NCBI GenBank assembly: GCA_029706075.1
Contig: JAINUG010000178.1
Coordinates: 1,330,630-1,394,629 of the forward strand
Direction: 5' to 3'
Source: Aldrovandia affinis
Taxonomy: Eukaryota > Chordata > Actinopteri > Notacanthiformes > Halosauridae
Length of the DNA stretch: 64,000 nucleotides
Part shown: positions 31,057 through 43,189 of the stretch, in pieces
How positions within the stretch are numbered: position 1 is the stretch's first letter
Layout of the letters: each line of letters begins with the position of its first letter
Translations under genes and position numbers: made by a program
Notes under the pieces: generated by a model
The model's input: only the letters and a program-made list of their open reading frames with translations
What the model was told of the DNA's origin: nothing
Databases searched by the model: none

Positions 31057-32080
31057 CGTGTGAGAGAGCGTGTGAGGGGAGGGAAGGGGCTCCACGTTCA
31101 CTGCTGTCCAGATCCACTTCCTCTCCGCACACTGAGCGCGTTGAGTATCGCCTCTCATCATCCCGCCAAACCCACGCCGGGCCCTACTCTCAGATGTTTC
31201 ATACATATGGGCCCTTGTGAAGAAGCCTGCTCCACAAGAAGAACGTTATTTTAGGAGCCCAACACAAGCGCAGGCCGGGTGGGACCGATCGTCTGGACAC
31301 TGCGAGTGGGATACTGTGCTCTGTCATTAGCCGCCTATGGCCAAGACTCCGCAGTTCTGGGACAAACTTGGCTTTGTCCCATCGGGCTAATATTTTATAT
31401 TTGTACTTATTTATTTATGTATTTGCCTGCTAATTATTATTATTATTATTATGGTATGGGTTAATAAATCCGTTAAAATTCCATTTTCTGCTGATTTATT
31501 GTGCATTGGCTCCCCCTAGCGGCTGCCTCCAGGCCAGCGGTATCCTTTGTCAGGGAGTTTGTAGTGGAATGTAATCACTGGCTTGCGGGCGTACGCACGG
31601 GCCTCCGTGGGAGCCACAGTAGCGATGCAACGGCGCACTGCTGTCCCGTATCTCTTCAAATAACTTACTCAATACCGTACTGCTTTGAGACTAGATACAT
31701 TCCAAACACAGTACATGCGAAAGCAGTTTTACTTTCCTGTTATTCACCGTTCGGGGCAAAACATATTTTTTTCAGTTAGACTGAATAGAGTAGCCTACTT
31801 TGTCACATGCTTTTGGTTGGGGAAAAAAACAACAACAAAAAACATCTGACCGTGAAAAAATGAACCCTTTGAGGGTTTGAAATGACTTGCAGACAAAGTC
31901 CTGGACAGAGAACTAACCCATAAACCCACACAATAAACCCCGCATGTGCAATGTCATCAGCGTTGTTTGATCACATTTCCAGTTGGCAACGCATAACAAT
32001 GATCATATTTCCTGCGTTCGAGGGTCACATGTTGCGTACAGGCGCGTCATCTCTCTCCGTGTGTGTTCCTGTCTTTTATT
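30535..32080. other. Intergenic, no gene recognised
   Basis: It holds a (GT)n tract at 31015-31050 and a (TTA)n tract at 31433-31452. The rest is unique sequence with no conserved coding pattern that I recognise. Confidence 0.4.
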
Positions 32081-32084
32081 CGTC

Positions 32085-32430
32085 TTTAAAGCCCTGACAC
32101 GGCTTGGCGCCCGAGTACGTCGCCGACGTTTTGGAAGGACAGCATCCCAAAATGTGCCCTCCGTTCAGCAGAGTTCTTCTCTGTGTCCCGACCGTTAACC
32201 TCAGAAGAGCTTCCTGTCACTGTGATACTCCCAGACTCTGCGCATCGCAGAGGCACCAGCAGTCCCACATTTTAAAAGTCTGTTTAAAACATCATCTTTT
32301 TTAACTTGGCTTTTGGTTGATCTGGTTTGCTCCATGTTTTAAGTACGTTTATTCTTATTTTATCGTGTTTTTATTTGTTCTTGTTATTGCTTTTATTTTT
32401 GCCTGATCCTTTCAGTATATTTAAAAAACA
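32085..32430 (+). mobile_element. Degenerate LINE reverse-transcriptase end
   Basis: The forward frame has LAPEYVADVLEG, resembling the conserved LAP.YL..LL block near the end of LINE-type polymerases. It then continues to an AT-rich tail. Stops and shifts show it is dead. Confidence 0.5.
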
Positions 32431-32439
32431 AATTAAAAT

Positions 32440-33130
32440 TAAAATTATTTTTTTAATTTTTTAAATACATTTTTTCACCCATTTTTCTCAAAATTTGGTG
32501 GCCAGGTGTACCCTCTATTTATTCAATTACCCTCCCCACCAAACCCACCGCCTGCCCCCAGGGCAGTCTCAAGGGCTGGGCGGGGCCCGGAGCGAGTCAA
32601 CCTACATGGGGCCCATGTGATGATGTCATAGACATTATTAATGAATAATTCATTTTTCCCCTCTCACCACGGGGCCCCGTGAAGGGCGGGGCCTGGGGCG
32701 GTTGCACCAGTTGCCCCCCCCACAAAGACAGCCCTGCCTGCAACTCCGCTATCCTTGGACCGGCATCTCCATTCATTCATCCCTTCATCCCTCCGTCCCC
32801 TGGAGAAGAAGGCGCATCACAACTAGATAAGCACATTTTGTTTAAAAATGATCTTATCTGGGGGCCTGGGGTCTAAGCATTCGCCCATAATGCAAATTGC
32901 CCACTGTGCCAGTCCGAGGGCCGGCGCGAGCACGCCGAGAAGTGCGAAGGGTGTTTCCAGAGAGTAGGCGGGCGAGTTCCGTTTAGGAGGAGGCGGATCA
33001 TTGCTGGCCTCGGGGAATTAGCTTGCCTCGTAGTGACGGACACGGGGAGGGTGAATCGAAAGGAATAGATATATTATATAGTATAATTGGCTACTCGATT
33101 GGGAGAAAAATCTGAAACAAATAAGAAATG
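32440..33130. mobile_element. SINE fragments (second family), facing each other
   Basis: The T-rich tail with TTTTTCTCAAAATTTGGTGG and TACCCTCTATTTATTCAATT at 32440-32545 is a minus-strand copy. 32900-33125, ending AATTGGCTACTCGATTGGGA, is a plus-strand copy. The piece between is unique. Confidence 0.5.
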
Positions 33131-34184
33131 TAACAAAAAAAGATCTTATCAATAATAAGGACTTGTGGTGATCATTTTGTGTTTTAATACGAATACTACA
33201 AAGCTGTGGAACATCTTATTATCCAGATTCCATTGATCTACTCGAAGCGAAGGAACGAGTGCATTACGTTCACGCTCCCTGACACCGTGCATTTTTGATT
33301 GCACAGAACATTAAACAGCAAGGAAATCGAAAAACTGAGAATTGCACCTACGCCGCGCGGGATCACCCCGAGTTTAACGTCGGGATTCTAAAGAGCCTGG
33401 CCTCTTTGGCACACTGCCGTCGCTTCCGTCTGAAAAAAAAGGCTGTTTATTGTCAGAAAACACCAAAGTACAAGACAGCGTTTCAATTACCCTCAGCCAG
33501 TGATGCGTACACAATGGCACAAATGCAGAATAAAAACCAGATTTCCCACGGTTCAAGGGAAGGGCCCTTTCACTCCATCAGCAGTTACATCACAGTAAGT
33601 AGTTTTGCGTGTCCTGGACTGGTGCACATGTGCTCTGATTTCAAAGATCATTTCCAGTTGAAATGAAATGTAGAGTGTGTGCATGTGTGCGTATGTGTGT
33701 GCATGAGTGTGTGTGCGTGTGCACATATATGTGCATGAGTATGTGTGTATATGTGTGTTTGTGTGTGTGTGTGTGTCTGCATATGTGCATGAGTGTGCGT
33801 GTGCGTGTGTGTGTGCGTGTGTGTGTCTACAGCAGATTTGAAATACTGCACCGCAGGCCTCGGGTGTGCTCTCGGCTGTAGTAGCGGGCTTCCACCAGCA
33901 GATGGCACTCATCCTCAGTGCGATCATCAGCTTTATCCTGCGCTTCTGCCACTGCATCGCGCATTCCAATCATCACCACCAGGGGGGGGAGAAAAACCAC
34001 GTGCCACCTGTTTGACCTGCACACTTAACTACATCATTTACCACAGCGTATTTTGGGAAATGCATCTGCACAAATGCTCCCGGGGTGAAGAAGGTGTCTC
34101 CCTCCTTCAGGTGCAGCAGCTGAGGTGCGTTTCAGGACCCTGTTCCAGGCGAGATTCTGCACATTCTCCTGCTCATGCCTGATC

Positions 34185-34218
<34 letters not shown>

Positions 34219-34690
34219 GTTTAATTTAAAGCACAATGATGGACTCTCCTGCTCATGCCTGACGGATCTCGAGCAGGCAAGGTCGTACACCACCACAGGG
34301 GTTCCATGCACATTTCTCTCTTGACATGAGAAAGATGAAAACGCAAAGACAGGACCCAGAGAGGTGAGAGAGAGAATGAGAGAAGACTAGAGCAAGTGAA
34401 AGAGGGAGAGAGGGATGCATGAAAAGAGGTATGGGGCGGATGAGGATAAGGCAGAAGCGAGAGAGGGGGCGAGTGGAATTGAGAGAGCAAGAGAGGGTGG
34501 AAGAGCAAGAGAGGTCAAGAGAGGTCAAGAGACGTGTACCTCCTGACCAAGGTGTGAGACGCTCACACCCTGAAGGTGTTTCTCCAGCTTTGATCAGCTC
34601 CTACAGCGTAAATCACCTCCGCTCACAATCACAGGGATCTAGCTGACCTCCTTTATCAGGTGGAACATCTAACCATGGGAATAATGCGCT
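33131..34690. other. Intergenic with a perfect CTCF-like word
   Basis: CCAGCAGATGGCAC at 33895-33908 fits CCASYAGRKGGCRS at all 14 positions. A (GT)n tract with CATG interruptions covers 33670-33830. (AAT)n spans 34182-34215, and a GAGA-rich stretch covers 34360-34530. No gene recognised. Confidence 0.4.
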
Positions 34691-34714
34691 TGGGTGTGTC
34701 ATTTTGTGTAGTGG

Positions 34715-34925
34715 AGAATAGTGGTTTTGGGAACTGGGCTTGTAAGTTAGAGGTTGCTGGTTCAATTCCCAGGTGGGGCACTACTGTTGTACCCTTGAGC
34801 TAAAGGTACTTAGCCCAAATTGCTTCAGTGAATATCTGGCTGTATAAAATATATTGTATGTAAGGAAATATAAACTGTGTAAGTCGCTGTGGACAAGAGT
34901 GTCTGCTAAATGTAAATGCAATGCT
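34715..34925 (+). mobile_element. SINE (fourth family)
   Basis: It has AGAGGTTGCTGGTTCAATTC (B-box-like), TGTTGTACCCTTGAGC, a diverged ATATCTGGCTGTATAAAAT and the tail AGTGTCTGCTAAATG. Confidence 0.85.
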
Positions 34926-35093
34926 ATACAACAGATGAAACACCTGAAATGACTTTTTCAATATGTGTTAAAACCAATACGAAACGAAACCATGTCATGG
35001 GGGCTTGCAAACGTGATGCGTCTCAAACGATCTGCAGGTAGAACCCTATCATTCGAAGCTCTCGAAACGCATATGCACATGGTGTTGGTACCT

Positions 35094-35330
35094 GGGCCGG
35101 GCAGTGTAGTGTAATGGTTAGGGAGCTGGGCTTATAACTCAGAGGTTGCAGGTTCAATTCTCAGGTGGGGCACTGCTGTTGTACCCTTGAGCAAGGTACT
35201 TAACCTGAATTGCTTTAGTAAAATATCCAGCTGTATAAATGGATTGTATGTAAAGAAATGTAAACTGTGTAAGTCGCTCTGGATAAGAGCGTCTCCATAA
35301 TGCCTAAAAATGTAAACGTAAATGTAAAAT
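35094..35330 (+). mobile_element. SINE (fourth family), near full length
   Basis: The tRNA-like head GTAGTGTAATGGTTAGGGAG and GCAGGTTCAATTCTCAGGTG provide A- and B-box-like words. The body matches the 22.3, 26.2, 34.7 and 39.2 kb copies. It ends CTCTGGATAAGAGCGTCTCC. Confidence 0.88.
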
Positions 35331-35334
35331 GGGC

Positions 35335-35690
35335 AGTGGAGGATGGGCTCCCTCTTTAAGACTCGTTCCTCCTGAGATTTCTTCCCACTGGGGAGTTTTG
35401 TGCCCCACTTTCTGCCTTTTTGGGGGTTCAGCCCGACATTTTGGTGTTTTCATATTTACTGTTTTCTGTAAAGCCTTTGTGTAACAGTGCTCTGTAAAAA
35501 GCACTATACAGATAAAACTGAATTGAATATGAATATGATACATGATATTTTACACACTAGACCTGCATGCATTCCCAGGATTTTTAAGCGGTTACATTTT
35601 CTACGAGGTACAAAACAACTGCTCCACTTCCTGTGACAGTGCTCTGTATGCTCTGTAATGAGCGCGATACAAATAACATAAATGTACATT
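35335..35690 (+). mobile_element. LINE-type 3-prime tail remnants
   Basis: AGTGCTCTGTAAAAAGCACT, then ATACAGATAAAACTGAATTG, is a common fish non-LTR element tail. A second shorter tail (AATGAGCGCGATACAAATAA) is at 35650-35690. Confidence 0.55.
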
Positions 35691-36539
35691 TATATTGGAG
35701 AGGGGGCACAGCTGGGTGAGTGTGACAGCCCCCCCCCGGAGCTGAGCCTATGTGTCTCTGCTCCCCAGTGTGCCTGACAATAGTAACACCCACTGCAGAT
35801 TGAGTAGTTTGGGGGATCTGTGCCACAGAGGGAGAGAGAGAACTGCTTACAGGTCCTCATTTTCTGGGGCGTCCCAGAAAAATCAGTTCTTCTTTTTTTT
35901 AAAGAAAAAATTAATATATGAGTTTGAGCTGTCTGTTCAGGTCATCAAGTCAGTTCCCAAAATAGTTGTCCCGTTTTCTGTGTGGTTGAAGATTATTCCC
36001 CCCGCCCCATCTTAATAAGCGATGCGTTACGAGGACGTGAATGTTGTATTCGCAATTAAAGTAAGGCACTACTAACACCCCCACCGCCTCCCACCCCAGT
36101 CCGTCCAAAAAGGTATTCTGTGTAAATGTCCGGTACGAGGTGCAGCGAGGTCAAAGCAAACCCCATTTTTTCCGTTACTGAAGCGGATTTGAAATTAATA
36201 CAAGTTGTAAGATGCATTATACGCCTGGCAGACGGTTCAAGTGTGAATGATGCGGCCCACGCGGGTGTTGTGCTTAGACCGCTGATCTGTCATCGCTGTG
36301 TGGGATTTCTTTTACGGGTGTGGTTGTGGGAGATCACTGTATGGAGTATCTAGCGTGCATAATGTAAGGTAAATACAGAGCCGTTCTTCGTGGATTCGTT
36401 TTATTGTTATTATTATTATTATTTTCATATAACGACCTTTTCCAATTGCTCCTTTGTTTGTTACAATTTCCGGTGAATAATTTGTATTACTGAATGCATT
36501 TTGTAATTCCCCCGCATACTTCACGTGTCCACAATCCCG
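35691..36539. other. Unique sequence upstream of candidate FARP1 promoter
   Basis: No repeat or coding exon is recognised. There is a (TTA)n run at 36402-36423. Confidence 0.4.
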
Positions 36540-36564
36540 GCGTTGTCCACATAACCAAACAGGG

Positions 36565-36578
36565 CCGCTAGATGGCGC
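36565..36578 (+). promoter_or_regulatory. CTCF-like motif
   Basis: CCGCTAGATGGCGC fits CCASYAGRKGGCRS at 13 of 14 positions (only the third base differs). It lies at the upstream edge of the CpG-rich block proposed as FARP1 exon 1. Confidence 0.45.
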
Positions 36579-36579
36579 T

Positions 36580-36873
36580 GCGGACCGTGTTTTGTGTCGA
36601 GCAGTCTCGCCTACAGTGGGGTGCAGTGCCGGCTGCGGTGGCTGGAGGCAGTGCGCCCCTGCGTGACAAGCTCGACGTGGATCCGCCGCTGGTTTCAGTG
36701 TAATCCCGCATCCACAGGCACTCGGTCCGACATGGCGACCGCGCACAAACCTCGCTCCGCAGCAGCCAGCGTCTGATTTCCCCAGCGTTTGCGACCGTAC
36801 GGGGGAAACTGGTACACCAAAGCCCTGTGGAAAATCGACACGTGGAAGCAACTGCACATTTTTACGCGAAGGG
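36580..36873 (+). promoter_or_regulatory. farp1: Candidate FARP1 promoter / noncoding 5-prime exon
   Basis: This is a CpG-rich, repeat-free block ending with AAGGG and then gtaagc at 36874, a strong donor. It is followed by about 1.5 kb of repeat-poor DNA. A small upstream ORF starts ATGGCGACCGCGCAC (36731) and stops at TGA after 15 codons. Assignment to FARP1 rests on strand, position upstream of the coding exon and the donor; no TSS can be seen directly. Confidence 0.35.
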
Positions 36874-38840
36874 GTAAGCAAAGACAACCCGCTGGATTTT
36901 CTTGTTCACAAAAAACTGCCTTGTATAAGTTCTTAGAGGGGACCGATTAGCGCTAGCTAAGTCTTTGATCGCCAAACTACCTGGGATTCCTTCGCGTCGC
37001 GACCTTGTCGGGTGGTTTTTAAACAGGCGCTTTCACGAAAGCGGTTGTTTTATCCGTGTGGTTCGGCTTGTGACATGTTACCACGGCAGTGAAAAAAACG
37101 TGCGTCGTTTCGAGGAAGCAAGGTGACCGTAATTTGCCGGTTCAAATTCCATTGAACGCCGAGCGGGTTGAACTACAGAGCAGCCCTACCGTGAAGACGG
37201 AAAAGGGCAAAGCCAACAGGGCATTTGCGCCAGTTACAGGAGTCGGTGGCATAGGGTGAGTGAAAAAAGTGGGATTTATTGGGGCTAGGAATACTACGTG
37301 ACATCTGTTGGACGGAGAAATGCAGTTTAAGAGCGCGAGCGAGCTCAGATCTCGGCTGTGTTTTCCGCACTCCCGTAGGCTACAAATGTCATTTTCCAGA
37401 TTGAAAACCGACCAAATACAAGAACAAACAACGATTCAAATGTAGTATTTTAGGATTTCTGTTTCACGGACTATGCGCAGTATTTCGCTGTTACGGCTGT
37501 CGATAGCGCTTTACGTTGCGAGTGTACGATTATTCCCATCTGCGAAACGATTTGACACAAAATATACGACTATAATTACTGTTGCGTGGAATTTGGTTTG
37601 GCGGGTGCTTAACACGGCGTATAGTAGGTTGCCCACGACGAAGAGGGGGGTGTCACATTGAATATCAATCGCAACCTCAAACGCCGTGTTGCTTCTGCGT
37701 AAAAGTTGGCACCGCAGGTCCGTTCGCGTAGCTACAGTTGAGACCTTGCGGGTACATGCAGTCCTGTGTGTTGCCATGCCAATTTACTCTAGCCTACTAA
37801 CATATTAACCCGAAGGATTACTCCGTTAGCCTACATCCCGTTCTTAAAATAACCCCGGCGTTTAGATTTGGTCAGTGTCTCAGGCATTCAGCGGGCGCGC
37901 TGTTTATCGTTGGAGGATCACGCATTCCTCAAATTCGTATGGATTTTTTTTACTGTGTGTGTGTGTGTGTGTGGACATGTCTGGAATCGTGCCCATCCCG
38001 CTGGTTAAGTTTATGCGATGGGAAGACGTAGCAGTGCGAATGCGGTTATGGTGTACGTGCAATTGTTTCTATTTTGTTCTCGGTTTTGTATTTTTTATTT
38101 GAAGGTAATGCAATGGAATACTGTATTTCCAAGCACGTCCACTTGAAGCTTGAAATGTGTTATTTATGTATTTAATCTGTGTGAAAATAAGCGAGGTTGT
38201 CGAGGGGAAGCTACGGTAGGCTGCTGCAGCATTGACCGGACGTGCAGGAACCGCTCTCAGCTCACGAGCCGTTTATTAGGACATTTTTCAGCCAAAGACA
38301 TTCTCATAATGTCTATGTGTCTGCGATTAAATGATTTAGACCAAGGGCAGATAACTGTTTTTTAATGCTTTTTTCTCCAAGAGAAGTGTTTTTTTCCTCT
38401 CCCATCGTAGACGACGTGGGAATAAAGTCTGGGAGGGTCCGTTTCTCGTCACTATGGGGACCGCTAAACGCTGTATCTTCCGGGTTCCGTAGGTCCAAAC
38501 GAGACAAAATGTTTTCCATTGACTTCAAGTTTAATAAGCGGTTGACGTTTTTTTGACGACATTGAGCTCGAGTTCAGTTATATTCGATGATTTCTAATTG
38601 TAATCATCCAAATAAAACATTGCTATATATGCATGCATGTTATGTCATATAGAGTACAAATTGAATCAAACCAAAAATGACATGCAAGAAAACATCTCAA
38701 ATTAATTCATCACGAGTTAAGGACGTGCAGAATAGAATATTCTTTATAGAATATTCATTATTGCCATGTTGCACATGGTCATAGGAATTTGTCTTTTCAC
38801 ATATCTCTCCTAAGAGAGGTCCGAGCACAGGGTCAGCCAT
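36874..38840. other. Repeat-poor, CpG-retaining sequence
   Basis: It has many CpGs to about 37800, a short (GT)n at 37955-37972, and no transposon or coding exon that I recognise. It is consistent with the start of a long first FARP1 intron. Confidence 0.4.
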
Positions 38841-38841
38841 A

Positions 38842-38966
38842 GTACGGCGCCCGTGGAGCAGTTAGGGGTTCAGTGCCCCAGAAAGTGAAAATCCTTCCTG
38901 GGATTCGAACCAGCGACCCTCCACTTGTCAGCCCGTGTCGCTAACCACTGAGCCACTGCCGGCCCG
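38842..38966 (-). mobile_element. tRNA-like SINE head
   Basis: On the minus strand it reads GCCGGCAGTGGCTCAGTGGT, then GCTGGTTCGAATCCCAGGAA. These are A- and B-box-like words. Mismatched stems and a SINE-like body argue against a functional tRNA. Confidence 0.7.
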
Positions 38967-39211
38967 TGCGCATTACGGCTTGATCGAATTGGGCTCCACG
39001 TTCTCAGTAGGCCTAGGGCTGAACTGCCTGTGCTCCAGACACAACTACATGAACTAGTGGCAGACGAGGGGTTAACCTGCAAGGACAGAACCTGAACGTG
39101 TGCACAGGGAAAAAACAAATGAGCCGCCAGTGAGGTTATTTTAGGCATTACCTCCTCGCTCGTTCCATGTAAACAAAGACCGACCTCACAATCACAGTGC
39201 TGGTGAAGTTA

Positions 39212-39440
39212 GCGAGAGTACATTTACGTTTTGGGCTCTTATCCAGAGCGACCGACACAGCTTACGTTTCTTTACATGCAACCCTCTTTATACAGCTGGA
39301 TATTTCCTGGATCAATTCAGGTTAGGCACCCTTTGCTCAAGGGTACAATGGCAGTGCCCCACCTTGCAATCAAACCTGCAACCTCTTGAGTTACAGGTCC
39401 AGTTCCCTAACGAATTGCACTACGCTGCCGCCCTGTACTG
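39212..39440 (-). mobile_element. SINE (fourth family)
   Basis: It has CTCTTATCCAGAGCGACCGA, TTATACAGCTGGATATTTCC, GCTCAAGGGTACAATGGC and CAAACCTGCAACCTCTTGAG. Confidence 0.85.
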
Positions 39441-41800
39441 TGTTTAAATCAGAACTGGGTGTCGAGTTGTGTTGGAGTCACGTGACTGTTTGTCCTCCTC
39501 TTTCTTTCTTTTGCTTGTTTGGAATCTGAAGAAGGCCTTGGTATCACGCTGAACCGTTTATTTAAAAAAGGCCTTAAAGAGGAGGCAACTCAATACTGGC
39601 AGTGTCTTTGTGCTTCAGCTTTGTGTGTCGTGTGACTCTGTGTGAACCCGAAGGGGCCCAGGAACAGCACTGGAGCAGCTCTTTCTCTCTTTTTGACAAA
39701 CTGAATTCCGCTCGGCGATGGATAACCTAACGCGCAGCAGATTGGCAGTGCTTTGCCTGCTTCTGTTTTGAATATGTCAGAGACAGCTCTCAGTATTTGC
39801 CTTGTGTGCTGATTCTGTCCCCCCACAGAGAGGGAAGTTCTGCCGCTTTGCTGGATTGGAAAGAAATCTTTCTTTTTCTCTGCGAGGAAACGAAACTCAG
39901 GCTTGCAAATGAGGGTTAAAAAGAAAGTGAAATAAAAAGTAGAGTAAAGGCAAAATCTGTCGGGCTCGTTAACCTGGCCTCTGTCGGACACCTCGCTGAG
40001 GCCGCTCGGTGACGGTTCACACTCAGCCGTCTCCGCGATCGATCGCTGCGCCCCGGCGTTTCCGCGCATTTGCATGTCGCTCGAGCACAACGGCCTTTTG
40101 TCTGGCGAGCGGGCTGGCGTGCTGGCATTAGGGAAAACGGGGACTGAAACCCAACCTATCCCGGACGGGGCACGGGGGGCTGCGCCCACCCCTCTCCTGC
40201 CCCCGCCCCCCCCGCCGTTGGGCGGGCAGTAATGAAAGCCAGCTGTGTAATTTGTAAGCGTGTGCGCTTTAGTTGCGGCCTGGGCACTGAGGGAGTCTGT
40301 GTGTTTGTGCAGCACAGAGACGACTCTGTTCCAGAGTGAGCCCGAAGTTCAAACGCAGGTTAAGCGCCGGGCCGGCACAGAACCGTCACAGTGTCCCGCG
40401 GAGGGTGGGTCCTCTGTGCTGTCCGTGGCTGTGTCCTTCCTCAGCTGTGCTGCTCCTTCCTCAGCTGTGCTGCTCTTCCTCGGTGTGTTGCTCGACCTCG
40501 GGTCAGTCACTCGGGTCAGGGCTATTCAGTTGTTGCTCATTGGGGGCCAGATTTTAAAAAGCAAAAGTGCATGTGGGCCCAAACATTTTCCATTCCGAAG
40601 TGGAAGGGGTGGCTGTGTTGGGGGTAGAGGGTGATTCATTATTGAGCGGGGGGGGTTGTTTAAGTCATTTAAAAGAATGTTTTCTTTGAGTGCGTCAGAA
40701 ATGCTTGTTCATTTCAGTTTCAGTTTTTTTTATTCCTTTACAAATGCGTTTGCTTTCATTTTAAACGCGTGACGAATGTTTGGGTCGTGGGCCAGTCGCA
40801 GACAGTACGCGGGCCGCCGGTTGAGTAACCCTGGCCCAGGGCGTGCTGTTCTGCCTCAGGCGTGTTGTCCTGCCTCAGGCGTGCTGTTCTGCTGTAATCC
40901 CAGGCTGTCTGGGTCGTCCCTTCCTCTGGAACCTCGGATGTAAAACTCAGCGTGGAGGCGCTGCCTTGTGGCTGAGGGGTGGAAACAGAACGCCGGCCTT
41001 CTCTGTCTGGAGAGGGAAAGCCGCAGAAAAGGCCCAGCTTTGCCTACAATAAAAATACATCTCTGGCTTTGGGCCGGGCCGGGCCGGGCCTGGCCCTCGC
41101 TCTTGCCAACCTTTGTGGGGCGACCCTGGCGCGAGCACAGCGGGGGAGCTGCCACGGCCCGGGTGAAGGTCCTTTAAACAAAACCAGGCCACGCCAAAGA
41201 GCGCAGGCTCACGAGCTCCAACCGCCAAATTATCACGACAATCAAAATGAAGCGACGTGCCAACAGCGTTTTGGTTTTTTTGTACCGTCGCTCTGAGCTG
41301 TTGTGTTATTTATTTATTTGTCTTTTTAAGGCGCTGGTTCTTTAGCCAGGTCTTGGCAGGGGTTTAACGCATTCTCTCCTCTTTCTCATCACGGTCGTGG
41401 AAGAACGGCTTCGTCGGGTTTTACCCTAATTTTATGCAGATGCAGCTTCCTGTTTTGCAGATGGGATTGATCACGTTACATATTTTGGTTTTGGTTTTTC
41501 GGGGGGGGATCAGTCTGCTCGTGTTTAATTTATTTAGGAAACGTGGAGGTCGGATTGGAGGATGAGAATTTTAAATGAGAGGAGAGTGTTCACCCGAGAC
41601 ATCCTGCCTCATTAGGACATGTTCTTTAAATATGTATGTCACGCACAAGGAACAGAAAGTTAATTGGTATCTACGAAATATAATTGTGTGTGCGTGCGGT
41701 GAGGTCTTAAAATTGGTATTCCATACACAGCTCAATTTGCGGATCAAAGGGGATGGAAAATTAAGCTCAGCTGTCCCTACTTGGTGTGTAGTTTGTGTAT
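39441..41800. other. Unique sequence, probably FARP1 intron or intergenic
   Basis: Duplicated CCTTCCTCAGCTGTGCTGCT (40435-40475) and CTGCCTCAGGCGTG (40850-40885) words occur. Open frames here lack family similarity. No gene recognised. Confidence 0.4.
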
Positions 41801-42013
41801 GTGTGTGTATATATATATATATATACACTGTATATAGATATACACACATATATATATATATACACACATGTATATACGCATATATACACACAGTAACCTC
41901 CAAAATTATTCACACCCTTGATAAAGATGAGCAAAGCAGCAAAGGCTATGCACACCAGCGGTGGGTTTGACTATGTATTGACTATGTGTATTTTTTAATA
42001 TATATATATATAT
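41800..42013. repeat. (TA)n and TACACA tracts
   Basis: Interrupted (TA)n runs at 41808-41885 and 41998-42013 bracket about 110 bp of unique sequence. Confidence 0.9.
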
Positions 42014-43111
42014 GTGTCACACTCCACGTGACAAATACCCGGATGTGAGCCGAGCAGCAGATGGTAAGAAGTGGGGAGAGAGAAACAGCGGGAGAGCAGG
42101 TTAAATAAAACAAACACAAAACAATGTCTTCACCCTACTCGCAGTGAAGCGTTCGGGCGAAAACAATTAACTAAAATAACAAACTAAAATAAACAAATGA
42201 AATGAACAAAACTAAATTAAAGCCCGCCTCCGAGGTAGGAATCCCCTTCCAGGGAACACACAACGATCAGCTTCCACACATCCACATCAAACAGGACACC
42301 GCGCCTTCCTCGTCCGGATTACCTCTAACATGCTTAAGTGCTTCCCAAACCTATGCACACAGAGACACTCAAACTTTTCAGTTTTCAGAGTTCTCTTTCA
42401 ACACACACACACACACACACAGACCCTGGCCACTCTTCCAGTGAGAGTTCTGTGGCAATCAGCCCCGAGACACTCTCCACTCTTTCAGTGTGGTTTCTCT
42501 TCACAATCACACGGAGAGAGAAGCACATACACTATTTCAGTGTGCCCTCTCTCTCTCTTTCCCGTACACACAGGAAGCACACTATTCAGTCACTTTTAAC
42601 AAATGCACACAGAACTCAACAGACTCCATGTCCTCTGGCGTGGAAACCCCCTTCCGGGGAACACACAAAGAACACTCAACAGTACATCACACCTCACATC
42701 AAACCAACGCCACATGATGCGCACGTGTGCGCAGACCCACACACGTGAAAGACTAGACCACCAGCTGATTCCCCACTCACCCCACCTGCTCTTAAATAGG
42801 CTTACTTTCTGCCGGGCTCAGGTGGGATTCGTGAGGCAATCACCTGTCTATCATTTACACACCCAATCACTCAACACCAAACAATTCACATACACCACAT
42901 CCACTCACATTCTCACACACAAACACAATCAGTCAAGTGAATAATCATTTACCATTCGCACCAATCAACACCAATTAAATAATGATCAATTATGGTTTTT
43001 GGAACAACCTTTTGGGCAACAGTTCACACTCTCTCGCGGTCTCACACCCTGCGAGAGTGCCAAACATGCCCTCGGAAAGTTCCACTGTTCCAAAGGCCTC
43101 CACAGTCATGC
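42014..43111. other. Unidentified insert between (TA)n tract and the gypsy element
   Basis: It begins TGTGTCACACTCCACGTGAC and contains the duplicated phrase CCCCTTCCAGGGAACACACA / CCCCTTCCGGGGAACACACA (42243, 42648). Internal CACTCTTTCAGTGTGG-type words recur. No coding signal. It may be a different LTR or nonautonomous element that replaced the 5-prime LTR of the neighbouring retrotransposon. Confidence 0.4.
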
Positions 43112-43189
43112 CATTTCCGCTACATATGGTGGAGAATGCAGGCAGCGCATTGCGTTGAGTTACCAAAGTTACATAACCAAACAGACAAA

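Noticed and set aside
33295..33666. 123-codon plus-strand frame upstream of the (GT)n tract
   Set aside because: No family similarity recognised and no supporting splice sites or start context; kept only as unique intergenic sequence.
36731..36778. Short ORF MATAHKPRSAAASV as a coding gene
   Set aside because: Only 15 codons within a candidate noncoding 5-prime exon; at most an upstream ORF.
38842..38966. tRNA gene
   Set aside because: A- and B-box-like words exist but the stems do not pair as a tRNA and the sequence continues as a SINE body; the same applies to the heads at 9.69, 19.79, 35.1 and 51.79 kb.
39590..40315. 241-codon minus-strand frame
   Set aside because: No recognisable domain, low-complexity composition and no splice or conservation support; likely chance in GC-rich DNA.
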